A stretch of DNA of 64,000 nucleotides from the NCBI GenBank assembly GCA_017623215.1, contig JAGAPO010000022.1, forward strand, positions 1-64,000, written 5' to 3'. This document shows, in pieces, positions 14,309 to 29,071 of the stretch. Below the pieces are notes generated by a model. The model saw only the letters and a program-made list of their open reading frames with translations, ran no database searches and had not been told where the DNA came from. Position numbers and translations under genes: made by a program. The first letter of the stretch is position 1, and each line of letters begins with the position of its first letter. The stretch comes from Lachnospiraceae bacterium. Its GTDB lineage: Bacteria; Bacillota; Clostridia; Lachnospirales; Lachnospiraceae.

Positions 14309-15994
14309 ATGAGACGAACAGGAAGAATATTAGCGGCAGGCGCACTTTCCCTGTCGATATTAATAACAGGCTGCGGGAAGCCGCTGTCGGAGCCCAAGGA
14401 AGGGACTGATGCGGTTACGGTATTTCAGAGCGGGGATTTGACCACGGAGCAGAAGCTGTTGGAGCTTGGCAAGCCCGTGGCGACATCGGCTACCCTGCCG
14501 GAGATATTTGGAATTGATACGGCACTTTTGCTGAACGGCAGCCTTGTGGATTCGTACGTAAGAGAGGACACGATTACGTTCGAAGGAGATTATACGCAGC
14601 TTGAGGGTGTGATTACATTCCGCGGCGATAATTACCGCAGGAATCCGTCCTACGGGGTCGCGGATATTGTAGAAAAGACGCTTGAGAAGACCTGGAGCGT
14701 AAAGACCGGGCGTTTAAAAAAGACGGTAAAGAGCGGGTACTGGACCGGAAGCGGCTGGACCGGACAGCCGCTTCTGGTGCGCTGGCCGGAGGAGACCAGG
14801 CTTGCCATGAATCTATATGAGGAGAAGAAGAACAAGGACGGGCTCGTTGAGGTGATTTACGCGACGATGGACGGCAATATCTATTTCCTTGATTTGGAAG
14901 ACGGAGAGCCGACCAGAGATAAGATATCGCTCGGATTCCCGGTAAAGGGAACGGGAAGCTTATACCCGGACGGAACGCCGCTGTATTTTGTCGGTGCGGG
15001 CGATTCCATGGGGGAAGAAGGGGCGAGGACCTTTGTAGTAGATCTGATTCGCGGCGAGATTATCTATGAGTATGGCGTGGAGGATGAGTTCTCGGTTCGA
15101 GAGGATAATAACCGGTTCCACGCGTACGACTCGTCTCCGTTGATTGATGTGGAGACGGATACGCTGATTCAGCCGGGCGAGAACGGAATTCTGTATACGA
15201 CGAAGCTGAATACCTTTTATAATGGGACAAGCGTCAGCATTGATCCGGAGGAGCCGGTGAAGCTGCGCTATACGACGGCGCGCTCGGGTGAGGATTCGTA
15301 CTGGCTCGGTATGGAGGCTTCGGCGGTGACCTGGAACGGTTATCTGTATATTGTAGATAATTGCGCGGACCTGCTGTGTATTGATTTGAATACGATGGAG
15401 GTTGTGTGGACGCAGGATGTGAAGGATGATGCCAACGCAACGCCGGTGTTGGATATCGTGGAGGAAGAACAGACCGCATATCTGTATGTGGCGCCGTCCC
15501 TTCATTTTACAAGGGATAAGAACAGTCAGGGCGAGATCCCGCTGATGAAGGTGAATGCGGCGACCGGTGAGGTGGTATGGCAGAGAGAATATCTGTGTTC
15601 GACCGTGGACGGCGTATCGGGCGGCGTGCAGGCAACCGCGTTAGTGGGGCAGAATAATCTGTCGGATCTGGTGTATTTTGTGATTGCGAGAACCGGAGGT
15701 AAGGATCGCGGTAAGATTGTGGCTCTCGATAAGAAGACAGGAAGCGAGGTCTGGTACTGCGAGATGGAGCATTATTCCTGGTCGAGTCCGATTGCTCTGT
15801 ATGATTCGGAGGGCAACGGATATGTGATTCTGTGCGATTCGGACGGCAATATGTTCCTGCTTGACGGATTGACCGGAGAACAGTACAGCAAGGTGAATCT
15901 GGGAGATAATATCGAAGCTTCGCCTGCTGCGTTTGAGAACACGATTGTGGTTGGAACGAGGGGACAGAAGATATACGGTGTTACCGTGAAATAG
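14309..15994 (+). CDS. Surface lipoprotein with PQQ-like beta-propeller
   Basis: A 561-residue exported lipoprotein. The signal peptide has a basic start and the lipobox LITGCG with Cys22. The mature protein carries repeated PQQ/YWTD-like blades, for example GEVVWQREYL, GSEVWYCEMEH and MEVVWTQDV with conserved Trp, consistent with a BamB-like eight-bladed propeller displayed on the cell surface. No quinoprotein dehydrogenase catalytic residues can be claimed, so a binding or scaffold role is more likely. AAAGGAGATTCAGG sets the start. A large terminator hairpin follows. Confidence 0.85.
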   Translation: MRRTGRILAAGALSLSILITGCGKPLSEPKEGTDAVTVFQSGDLTTEQKLLELGKPVATSATLPEIFGIDTALLLNGSLVDSYVREDTITFEGDYTQLEGVITFRGDNYRRNPSYGVADIVEKTLEKTWSVKTGRLKKTVKSGYWTGSGWTGQPLLVRWPEETRLAMNLYEEKKNKDGLVEVIYATMDGNIYFLDLEDGEPTRDKISLGFPVKGTGSLYPDGTPLYFVGAGDSMGEEGARTFVVDLIRGEIIYEYGVEDEFSVREDNNRFHAYDSSPLIDVETDTLIQPGENGILYTTKLNTFYNGTSVSIDPEEPVKLRYTTARSGEDSYWLGMEASAVTWNGYLYIVDNCADLLCIDLNTMEVVWTQDVKDDANATPVLDIVEEEQTAYLYVAPSLHFTRDKNSQGEIPLMKVNAATGEVVWQREYLCSTVDGVSGGVQATALVGQNNLSDLVYFVIARTGGKDRGKIVALDKKTGSEVWYCEMEHYSWSSPIALYDSEGNGYVILCDSDGNMFLLDGLTGEQYSKVNLGDNIEASPAAFENTIVVGTRGQKIYGVTVK

Positions 15995-16002
15995 GGCAAA
16001 GG

Positions 16003-16060
16003 AAAGGAGTCAATTGCACACGCAGGATTGCAGCAGCGTGTGCGATTGACTCCTTTTGTA
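16003..16060 (+). terminator. Terminator of the lipoprotein gene
   Basis: AAAGGAGTCAATTGCACACGC at 16003 onward pairs with the complementary stretch ending near 16058 (GCGTGTGCGATTGACTCC), followed by TTTT. The loop is about 12 bases. Confidence 0.85.
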
Positions 16061-16133
16061 TAGCAGGGATGATTCCTGCTATACGGTTACCTTTTATAGA
16101 GAGAACGAAGAATTCCTGTAAGCGTATCCGTTG

Positions 16134-17663
16134 TTATTTCTCCGAAAGGGACTTTTTCTTGCGAACCGTAACAGTCTCATTATAGCAGGAAAAGATTTCT
16201 TCCACCTGTTTGTCCGGCATCTTCTTTGTAATCAGGCTCACAATCGGAACAACAATCAGTCCTGCGATCATGGCGGCAGCGCCCGCGTTAATCGGGGAGG
16301 CGATGAACTTGAAGAACAGGTTCAATACCGTAATGCCGACGCCCGCTGCAAAGCTTGCCCAGACTGCCGCTTTGGTAACCTTCTACCAGTAGAGGCCATA
16401 CAGGAACGGAGCGAGGAATGCACCGGCTAAGGCGCCCCAGGAGATTCCCATGAGCTGAGCGATGAAGGTCGGAGGATCTAACGCGATGACGACGGAGATT
16501 ACAATAAAGAATACAATCAGAATCCGCATGGTCAGAAGCTGTTTCTTTTCATCCATCTTTTTGATCACATTATCCTTCAGCAGATCGAGCGTCAGAGTGG
16601 AGCTCGAGGTCAGCACGAGGGAAGAAAGCGTGGACATGGAAGCGGACAGAACCAGCATAACCACGATCCCGATCAGAATATCCGGAAGCTTGGAAAGCAT
16701 GAACGGAATGATGCTGTCGTAGATAACGGATCCGGTTGCGGAGTAGATGGCCGGATCATCGAAGAGCCTTGCGAAACCGCCAAGGAAATAGCAGCCGCCG
16801 GATACGATAATTGCAAATACGGTGGATACGATGGTTCCGGTCTTAATCGCGCGCTCGTCCTTGATGGTGTAGAACTTATGTACCATCTGAGGAAGGCCCC
16901 AGGTGCCGAGCGAGGTTAAGATAACAACGCCCAGCAGATTCATCGGATCCGGCCCAAAGAAAGAAGTGAACGCGCCCTTCTGGCCGAGGGTTGCGGGAAT
17001 ATCGCTCTCCAGCTCGGACAGATTCATAATTGCCTGCATAAAGCCTCCCTGGCCGTTCAGTACGGATACGATAACCGCGCAGATACCGAATAACATAATG
17101 ATGCCCTGAATAAAATCATTAATAGCGGTAGCCATGTAGCCGCCGAGAATGACATATACACCGGTCAGAACCGCCATTACAATAACGCAGACTGTGTACG
17201 GAATATCAAAAGCCATTCCGAACAGACGGGACAGACCGTTGTAGACCGAGGCGGTATAAGGAATCAGGAAAATGAAGGCGATTGCGGAAGCAGCAATCTT
17301 AAGCGCCTTGCTGTCGTAACGTTTGCCGAAATAATCCGGCATGGTTGCCGCGGAAAGGTGGTTCGTCATAACGCGGGTTCGGCGGCCAAGCACAACCCAG
17401 GCGAGCAGGCTTCCGAGGAAGGCGTTGCCAAGGCCGATCCAGGTGGCGGAGATGCCGTACTTCCAGCCGAACTGGCCGGCATAGCCGATGAATACAACGG
17501 CGGAGAAATACGAGGTTCCGTATGCGAATGCGGTCAGCCAGGGACCGACACTGCGGCCGCCCAGAACAAAATCATTCACATTCGTTGCGTGTTTGCGGGA
17601 TCGGATTCCTACGAGAATCATGATTCCGAAGAACAGGACGAGCATTAAAATTTTGACTGCCAT
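16134..17663 (-). pseudogene. Sodium:solute symporter (SSS family), interrupted by an in-frame TAG
   Basis: Minus-strand gene with ATG at 17663 (MAVKILMLVLFFG). It encodes an SSF-family Na+-coupled transporter with about 11-13 membrane helices and the family signature region NDFVLGGRSVGPWLTAFAYG. Codon 427 (16383-16385) is TAG, after LYGLYW. The frame continues without shift for 82 codons (KVTKAAVWASFAAGVG and one or two more helices) to the stop near 16134. A single AAG-to-TAG change would explain it. The truncated 426-residue product loses its last helices. The homologous substrate is not clear; proline or another small organic acid is possible. Readthrough cannot be excluded. Confidence 0.85.
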
Positions 17664-17900
17664 GATGTGTAAACCCTCACATTCTTTTAAAATTTGAACA
17701 TTCAATGCAACAAAGCGTCGAAGCTTCAAAGCATTAAAGTAACACAATAAATAATATCAGTTTTTGGAAAAAATGTCAAGAAATATATGAAATATTTGAA
17801 TAAAATAAGACATTTTGCCGAGAAGACAGGAGGACGGCAGGTGTGCAAATAAAGGTATTGGAATCGAATTCCTATCATGGGAAAATGTTGAGATGTGGTA

Positions 17901-17929
17901 TTGAATAACTGATGATATAGTGTTATAAT
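17901..17929 (+). promoter_or_regulatory. Promoter of the degV-family gene
   Basis: TTGAAT (17901-17906), 17 bases, TATAAT (17924-17929). Confidence 0.75.
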
Positions 17930-18000
17930 CTGTTGTATAAAAGAAATGATGGTAAGCTGGAATAGACAGTAGAATTTGACCAGAAAAGGAGAAAGGTATC

Positions 18001-18888
18001 ATGAGACAATTTGTGTTAACCTGTTGTTCGACCGCGGACATGACAAAGGAATATTTTGAGGAACGGGAGATTCCTTATATTTGCTTTCATTTTCATATCG
18101 GAGAGAAGGATTATGAGGACGATCTGGGACAAAGCGTGCCCTTCAAGGAGTTCTACCAGATGATTCGGGACGGCGCACAGCCCACTACTTCGCAGGTGAA
18201 TGTGGAGGAATTCATGGAGGCGTGGGAGCCGTTTTTAAAGGAAGGAAAGGATGTTCTGCATGTGTGCCTTTCCAGCGGGATTTCAGGAACCTATAATTCA
18301 GCCTGCATCGCCCGGAATGAACTGCGCGAGAAATATCCGGAGCGCAGGCTCGAGGTGCTTGATTCTCTTCAGGCCTCGTCCGGTTACGGTCTTCTGGTCG
18401 ATATCCTTGCAGATATGCGCGACGCGGGAAAGACGCTAAAAGAGACGTATGAGTGGGGCTGCGCGAACAGAAGGAAGGTACATGCATGGTTCTTCTCAAC
18501 GGATCTGACCAGTTTTCGCAGAGGAGGAAGAATTACCGGAACAGAGGCAATGCTTGGAACGATCCTTGGAATCTGTCCGTTGATGAACGTTGATAAGGAT
18601 GGCCGTCTGGTTCCGAGAAAGAAGATTCGTACCAAGCGGAAGGTCATTGAAGAGATGGTAAAGACGATGGAGGAGCATGTTCAGGATGGGGCTGCATATT
18701 CCGGTAAGTGCTTCATCAGTAACTCTGACTGCAGAGAAGATGCGGAGATGGTACGGGATAAGATTGAGGCAAAGTGGCCGCAGCTGAAGGGAAAGATCAT
18801 TATCAATAGTGTCGGAACGGTTATCGGAGCTCATACAGGCCCCGGAACTGTCGCATTATTCTTCGTCGGAGACGAAAGAATTGACTAA
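18001..18888 (+). CDS. DegV family fatty-acid-binding protein
   Basis: A 295-residue DegV protein. The first domain holds the lipid-carboxylate motif area (VLTCCSTADMT, then QPTTSQVNVEEF and CLSSGISGTYNSA). The second domain has FRRGGRITGTEAMLGTILGICPL, the conserved stretch that closes over the fatty acid. Related FakB proteins present fatty acids to the kinase FakA for phospholipid synthesis, but no fakA is nearby. It has its own promoter and terminator, so it is monocistronic. GAGAAAGGTATC lies before the ATG. Confidence 0.9.
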   Translation: MRQFVLTCCSTADMTKEYFEEREIPYICFHFHIGEKDYEDDLGQSVPFKEFYQMIRDGAQPTTSQVNVEEFMEAWEPFLKEGKDVLHVCLSSGISGTYNSACIARNELREKYPERRLEVLDSLQASSGYGLLVDILADMRDAGKTLKETYEWGCANRRKVHAWFFSTDLTSFRRGGRITGTEAMLGTILGICPLMNVDKDGRLVPRKKIRTKRKVIEEMVKTMEEHVQDGAAYSGKCFISNSDCREDAEMVRDKIEAKWPQLKGKIIINSVGTVIGAHTGPGTVALFFVGDERID

Positions 18889-18935
18889 TTAGAAAGAATA
18901 ATGTCGAAGAATGGATTGCAAAGAGCAGAACAGGA

Positions 18936-18995
18936 AAGAATAAGACATCAAAGAATAGGATATCAAAGAATAAGATATCAAAGAATATGATATCA
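18936..18995 (+). repeat. Four tandem 15-bp repeats after the degV gene
   Basis: Consecutive units close to AAGAATAAGATATCA start at 18936, 18951, 18966 and 18981. They lie in the 3' untranslated region before the terminator. Confidence 0.85.
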
Positions 18996-19005
18996 AAGAA
19001 CAAAG

Positions 19006-19052
19006 AACGTGGATGCCGCAGAAGAATTCAGAATCCGGGCATCCACGTTTTT
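19006..19052 (+). terminator. Terminator of the degV-family gene
   Basis: AACGTGGATGCC (19006-19017) pairs with GGCATCCACGTT (19038-19049) followed by T residues. Confidence 0.85.
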
Positions 19053-19098
19053 CGAAGGGTCACATGTGCCAGTACAAAATACGCCGTTTACGCGCCTG

Positions 19099-19662
19099 TT
19101 AAGCAAAGACACCGAGGTGCTCCAGCAGAATCTTTAAGCCCATCAGGACCAAGATAACGCCGCCCACAAATTCGGCCTTCGACTTGTAGCGGCATCCGAA
19201 TACATTACCGATTTTGACGCCGATGATGGAAAGGGTGAAAGTAATAACGCCGATGAACGAGACAGCGGCCACGATATTTACCTTGAGGAAGGCAAAGGAG
19301 ATACCGGCTGCCAGCGCGTCGATGCTGGTCGCGATTGCCAATACGATCATGGAACGGAATGATACCGAGTCATCCGCTTCCTCGCACTCTTTATCGAACG
19401 ATTCGCGAATCATGTTAACTCCGATGATTCCAAGCAGGATAAAAGCGATCCAGTGATCAAAGGCCGTGATATATTCGGTGAAATTAACGCCGAGCAGATA
19501 TCCAAGCAGGGGCATCAGAGCCTGAAATATTCCGAAATACGCTCCGATAATTACCGCATGCTTCCAGCGCATCTTAGGCATGCTCAGTCCTTTGGTGATG
19601 GCAACCGCAAATGCATCCATGGACAGGCCGATTGCCGTTAACAGTAACGTTACAATACTCAT
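19099..19662 (-). CDS. mntP: MntP manganese efflux pump
   Basis: A 187-residue, six-helix membrane protein of the MntP (DUF204) family, which exports Mn2+. The paired metal-binding signatures are visible: [14 protein letters not shown] in helix 1 and [14 protein letters not shown] in helix 4, each with the essential Asp. GTGAGG sits 6 bases before the ATG at 19662, so I prefer it over upstream in-frame codons. Its leader carries a structured element of the yybP-ykoY (Mn2+ riboswitch) type followed by an intrinsic terminator, which fits control by Mn2+. A 250-base leader from the promoter at 19944 supports this. Confidence 0.92.
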   Translation of the reverse strand: MSIVTLLLTAIGLSMDAFAVAITKGLSMPKMRWKHAVIIGAYFGIFQALMPLLGYLLGVNFTEYITAFDHWIAFILLGIIGVNMIRESFDKECEEADDSVSFRSMIVLAIATSIDALAAGISFAFLKVNIVAAVSFIGVITFTLSIIGVKIGNVFGCRYKSKAEFVGGVILVLMGLKILLEHLGVFA

Positions 19663-19756
19663 CTTCATCCTCACATTCTGCCGCACAGGCGGCGTATCTT
19701 AGGCATAGTTACAAAGGGAGAGCAATCCTGGAGGGGCCGATGGGAGCCCCTGAGCA

Positions 19757-19933
19757 ATAAAAAAAGACCATCTGTACACCAAAAAGAGGGTTCCCTTGCA
19801 AAACACGTCCCTTGTGGTGCAGATAAGTCTCATCATCCAATTCGATATTGGTCTATAAAGCCAGACAGCAGGCTGTCAGTATGTTGGCTTTATTCCATAC
19901 GGATGCTCCGTATGCCGACTACTCCCTTATTGC
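19757..19933 (-). ncRNA. Probable Mn2+ riboswitch (yybP-ykoY type) with terminator
   Basis: On the minus strand the RNA starts AAGGGAGTAGTCGGCATACGG, resembling the conserved GGGGAGUAG start of the yybP-ykoY aptamer. Paired stems CATACGG/CCGTATG and GCCAACATACTGACAGCC follow. It ends with GACTTATCTGCACC, which can pair with GGTGTACAGATGGTC (plus 19766-19780) to make a terminator followed by seven T. The gene downstream is mntP, a known target of this class. The assignment is by eye. Confidence 0.75.
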
Positions 19934-19943
19934 ATTATATTCG

Positions 19944-19972
19944 ATTATAAAGTAGATGATAAGATTTGTCAA
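19944..19972 (-). promoter_or_regulatory. Promoter of the riboswitch-mntP transcript
   Basis: Minus strand: TTGACA (19967-19972), 17 bases, TATAAT (19944-19949), a perfect consensus. It lies just upstream of the aptamer. Confidence 0.9.
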
Positions 19973-20019
19973 TTAGGATTTCAAAAATCTTAGAATTTTA
20001 TGAAAAAGCGGATTGGAAA

Positions 20020-20048
20020 TTGACAAAACGGGCCGGAAATTATATCCT
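20020..20048 (+). promoter_or_regulatory. Promoter of the DJ-1/PfpI gene
   Basis: TTGACA (20020-20025), 17 bases, TATCCT (20043-20048). Confidence 0.65.
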
Positions 20049-20167
20049 TATAGTCAGATGGAGAAGAGGATGGACATGATTCGGGGAACCGTTCCGAAGC
20101 GAAAGCGTGTCAGGGCTGAGCGGGCGGAATGGGGCTGAATATGGGATTTTGGAAAGGAGAATAAGAT

Positions 20168-20719
20168 ATGAGTAAGGTATATGTGTTTCTTGCAGACGGT
20201 TTTGAGGAGATTGAAGGATTGACGGTAGTAGACTTGCTTCGCCGCGCGAAGGTGGATACGGTAACCGTCTCGATTATGAAGGAAAAGCTGATTCACGGCG
20301 CTCATGGTATCAATGTGTATGCGGATGCAATGTTTGACGAGCTCGACTGCACGGATGGCGACATGCTGGTGCTTCCGGGAGGAATGCCGGGAACGACGAA
20401 TCTTGGCGCGCATGCGGGATTAAAGGAGCTGATGCATCGCTACGCCGATGAGAATAAGAGACTTTCCGCAATCTGTGCGGCTCCGAGTGTTCTGGGACAG
20501 AATGGATTCCTTGTAGGGAAGAAAGCAACCTCTTATCCGGGATTTGAGGCGGAACTTAAGGGCGCGGAGTGTGTGACGGACCGTGTGGCTGTGGATGGAA
20601 CGATTATCACGAGCAGAGGGCTTGGAACGGCGATTGATTTCGCGCTGGCGATTATCACCGTGTTAACGGATAAAAAGACGGCGGATACGATTGCGGCTTC
20701 GATTCAGTATATGGCGTAA
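20168..20719 (+). CDS. DJ-1/PfpI family protein (YajL/ThiJ-like)
   Basis: A 183-residue DJ-1 superfamily protein. The conserved Glu sits in FLADGFEEIEGLT and the reactive Cys in the nucleophile elbow SAICAAPSVLG. It also has the LPGGMPGT loop and the C-terminal TSRGLGTAIDFALAI. Members act as protein or metabolite glyoxalase/deglycase-like enzymes or stress chaperones; the activity of this one cannot be told from sequence. AAAGGAGAATAAGAT precedes the ATG. It is monocistronic, with its own promoter and a terminator overlapping the end of the convergent symporter gene. Confidence 0.9.
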   Translation: MSKVYVFLADGFEEIEGLTVVDLLRRAKVDTVTVSIMKEKLIHGAHGINVYADAMFDELDCTDGDMLVLPGGMPGTTNLGAHAGLKELMHRYADENKRLSAICAAPSVLGQNGFLVGKKATSYPGFEAELKGAECVTDRVAVDGTIITSRGLGTAIDFALAIITVLTDKKTADTIAASIQYMA

Positions 20720-20741
20720 CAGCGCTGTATCGGCGGAAAGC

Positions 20742-20784
20742 ATACCGCGGATCCTTTAGCTTAAGGATCCCGCGGTATTTTTTT
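20742..20784 (+). terminator. Terminator of the DJ-1/PfpI gene
   Basis: ATACCGCGGATCCTT (20742-20756) pairs with AAGGATCCCGCGGTAT (20763-20778) followed by T residues. The stop codon of the convergent symporter lies in its loop. Confidence 0.9.
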
Positions 20785-22074
20785 GCGAAGAAGCCAGAGC
20801 GCGAGAAGATTGGGAATTACCATCAGTGCGTTGATGAAATCCGTCATTTCCCAGACAAAGGTCAGCGGCAGGATGGAGCCGAGGAAGATCATGAAGAGAT
20901 ACCAGAACTTGAAGGTCTTGATGGCTCGCCCGCCGAACAGGTAGCTGACCGCCCGATCGCCGAAATACGACCAGCCGATTAACGTTGCGGCTGCGAATGC
21001 AATAATACTGATTCCGAGGATAACCGGGCCGATCACCGGGAGCGCGGAAAAGGCCGCCGCCGTGTAGTCTCCTGCGGAAATGCCCTCGGACAGGGATGGA
21101 TTTCGAAGCATGCCGGTGACAATGACCAGTCCGGTAATTGCGCACATGACGACCGTATCCCAGAAGGTTGCACTCATGGAGATTAGCGCCTGATCGTGAG
21201 GCGGGCGGGTGTGTCCGGAAGCGGCGGTGATGGCAGCAGTTCCAAGCCCTGCCTCATTGGTGAATAGGCCTCTTGCGATACCGTAGCGCGCTGCAAGTAA
21301 CAGGGTACTGCCGGCGATTCCGCCAAGTGCCGCGCTCGGGGTAAACGCCGCGGTTATAATAAGCTTCAGTGCGGGAAGAATCCAGGGGGCATTCATAATA
21401 AGAAGGAGAACGCAGCCTCCAATATACAAAGCGCCCATTGCGGGAACGAGCCGCATACAGATTCGGCTGATGGAGGAGATGCCGCCGAGGATGACAAGCC
21501 CGGTAAAGAGGGCAGCCGCAAGACCAGCCACACCCTCCGGAATATGAAAGAGACGGTTTGCAGTGTCCGCGATTGCTTTGGACTGTGTGGAGCAGCCGAC
21601 CCCGTAAGAGGCAAGAAGGGTGAGAAAGCAATACAGGGAGGCAAGAGGCTTGGAGTGAAGTCCGTATTCCAGCGCATACATCGGTCCGCCGAGATAGCTT
21701 CCGTCCGGCTGTTTTTTGCGGTATAAGACGCCGAGATAGCATTCCGCATAGGTGGTCGCCATTCCAAGCAGGCCGGTCAGCCAGCACCAGAATACGGCTC
21801 CGGGACCGCCGAGTGCGATTGCGGTTGAGACTCCGACGATATTGCCGGTGCCGAGCGTTGCGGCAAGGGTGGTAGTAAGCGTGGCGAAGGCGGACATTCC
21901 GCCGGAGGAGTGGGAATCCGGGGTAACGGAAAGGCGGATTGCGCGTCCGATTCGTCTTTGAATAAAACGGCAGTGAATGGTATAATACAGATGCGTTCCA
22001 AGCAGCAGAATCAGAAGCGGTCCGCCCCATAAAAACTGATTGGCAGAGGAAAGAAACTCTAATATATGGCCCAT
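20761..22074 (-). CDS. Alanine/glycine:cation symporter (AGCS family)
   Basis: A 437-residue membrane protein with about 9-11 helices, of the AGCS family that imports alanine or glycine with Na+. Signatures are GTGNIVGVSTAIALGGPGAVFWCWLTG and AECYLGVLYRKK near the N-terminus and the ARGLFTNEAGLGTA segment in the middle. The frame is open 44 codons further upstream, but GGAG lies 6 bases before ATG 22074 (MGHILEFLSSANQ), giving the normal family N-terminus. It converges with the DJ-1 gene and is divergent from the SASP gene. Confidence 0.9.
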   Translation of the reverse strand: MGHILEFLSSANQFLWGGPLLILLLGTHLYYTIHCRFIQRRIGRAIRLSVTPDSHSSGGMSAFATLTTTLAATLGTGNIVGVSTAIALGGPGAVFWCWLTGLLGMATTYAECYLGVLYRKKQPDGSYLGGPMYALEYGLHSKPLASLYCFLTLLASYGVGCSTQSKAIADTANRLFHIPEGVAGLAAALFTGLVILGGISSISRICMRLVPAMGALYIGGCVLLLIMNAPWILPALKLIITAAFTPSAALGGIAGSTLLLAARYGIARGLFTNEAGLGTAAITAASGHTRPPHDQALISMSATFWDTVVMCAITGLVIVTGMLRNPSLSEGISAGDYTAAAFSALPVIGPVILGISIIAFAAATLIGWSYFGDRAVSYLFGGRAIKTFKFWYLFMIFLGSILPLTFVWEMTDFINALMVIPNLLALWLLRKKIPRDP

Positions 22075-22316
22075 CAAAGACTCCGGACAGAAAAAGATAT
22101 GATACACAATATGCGGGAGAAAAAGCGAATAGACCGGAATAGGCCGATCGGGAATGCGGAAGAGGCTGCTGCCAAATGTCAAAATAAAAAAAGAAAAAAA
22201 TCTCACCAGATATTACCATAATATTTTTTTGCCTTCCGTTGATAATAGTACCAAGATAAACAGTACAAATGCTTATCTTGAACAAATATAATGAACTCAT
22301 ATGGAGGGAAAGAATT

Positions 22317-22568
22317 ATGGCAAGCAACAACAGCGGAAGCAACAGAATGGAAGTGCCTCAGGCAAAGGAAGCAATGGACAGATTCAAGATGGAGGTTGCA
22401 TCGGAGCTTGGTGTTCCGTTAAAGCAGGGCTATAACGGCGACCTGACCAGCGCACAGAACGGTTCCGTTGGCGGCGAGATGGTTCGTCAGATGATTAAGA
22501 AGCAGGAAGAGTCCATGTCCGGTACTATGAGCGCTAACACAGCAGCATCCGGTACCATGAATAAGTAA
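22317..22568 (+). CDS. Alpha/beta-type small acid-soluble spore protein
   Basis: An 83-residue SASP. The GPR protease recognition region is present (KMEVASELGVPL) and the DNA-binding signature GYNGDLTSAQNGSVGGEMVRQMIKK is typical of the family. These proteins coat spore DNA in an A-like form and protect it from UV and heat. GGAGGG precedes the ATG at 22317; an upstream in-frame TTG is not supported. The gene shows the organism is a spore former. Expression should be forespore-specific (sigma G), though I could not fix a sigma G promoter with confidence. A strong terminator follows. Confidence 0.93.
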   Translation: MASNNSGSNRMEVPQAKEAMDRFKMEVASELGVPLKQGYNGDLTSAQNGSVGGEMVRQMIKKQEESMSGTMSANTAASGTMNK

Positions 22569-22602
22569 TTTGTAATCGGTAAGGAAGCGGAAATGCTGAT
22601 AA

Positions 22603-22653
22603 GAGCCGCTGCCCGTCAAAGAAGTACTTTGCGGGCGGCGGCTCAAATTTTTT
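22603..22653 (+). terminator. SASP gene terminator
   Basis: GAGCCGCTGCCCG pairs with CGGGCGGCGGCTC, followed by AAATTTTTT. Confidence 0.85.
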
Positions 22654-22751
22654 AAATATATCTGGTATTTCACAAAGGGGTGTGTTATAATAAAGCCTGA
22701 TTAATTTGAAAAAATAGAAACAAAAAAGATAGAGGAATACAAAATATCTGA

Positions 22752-25790
<3,039 letters not shown>

Positions 25791-25937
25791 CGGGAGACAA
25801 TGTACCGGATGACCGCTTTGCATGCGGTCTGCGGATATGATTTAAGGCCTATGGTGTAAGGGTTAACCGGCATTCCTGCATGGTTATCAAAGGGAGTGCC
25901 GTAATATAAAAGAATATAGACAGCATCAACACGTTGA

Positions 25938-28961
<3,024 letters not shown>

Positions 28962-28983
28962 AATAGAATAGACAGTAAGAAAG

Positions 28984-29009
28984 GAGCCCGGTTTTGCCGG
29001 GCTCTTTTT
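28984..29009 (+). terminator. Terminator of the beta-galactosidase genes
   Basis: GAGCCCGG (28984-28991) pairs with CCGGGCTC (28997-29004), then TTTTT. Confidence 0.9.
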
Positions 29010-29071
29010 CAATAAAAAAGCTTCTTTGAAGTCCTCGGTAAGCCCAAAATAATCTGGAGGGCTGTGCCGCG

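Noticed and set aside
16383-16385. Pyrrolysine codon in the symporter
   Set aside because: TAG at a Lys position could be Pyl, but no pyl genes or PylT are in view and SSS transporters do not use it, so a nonsense mutation is simpler.
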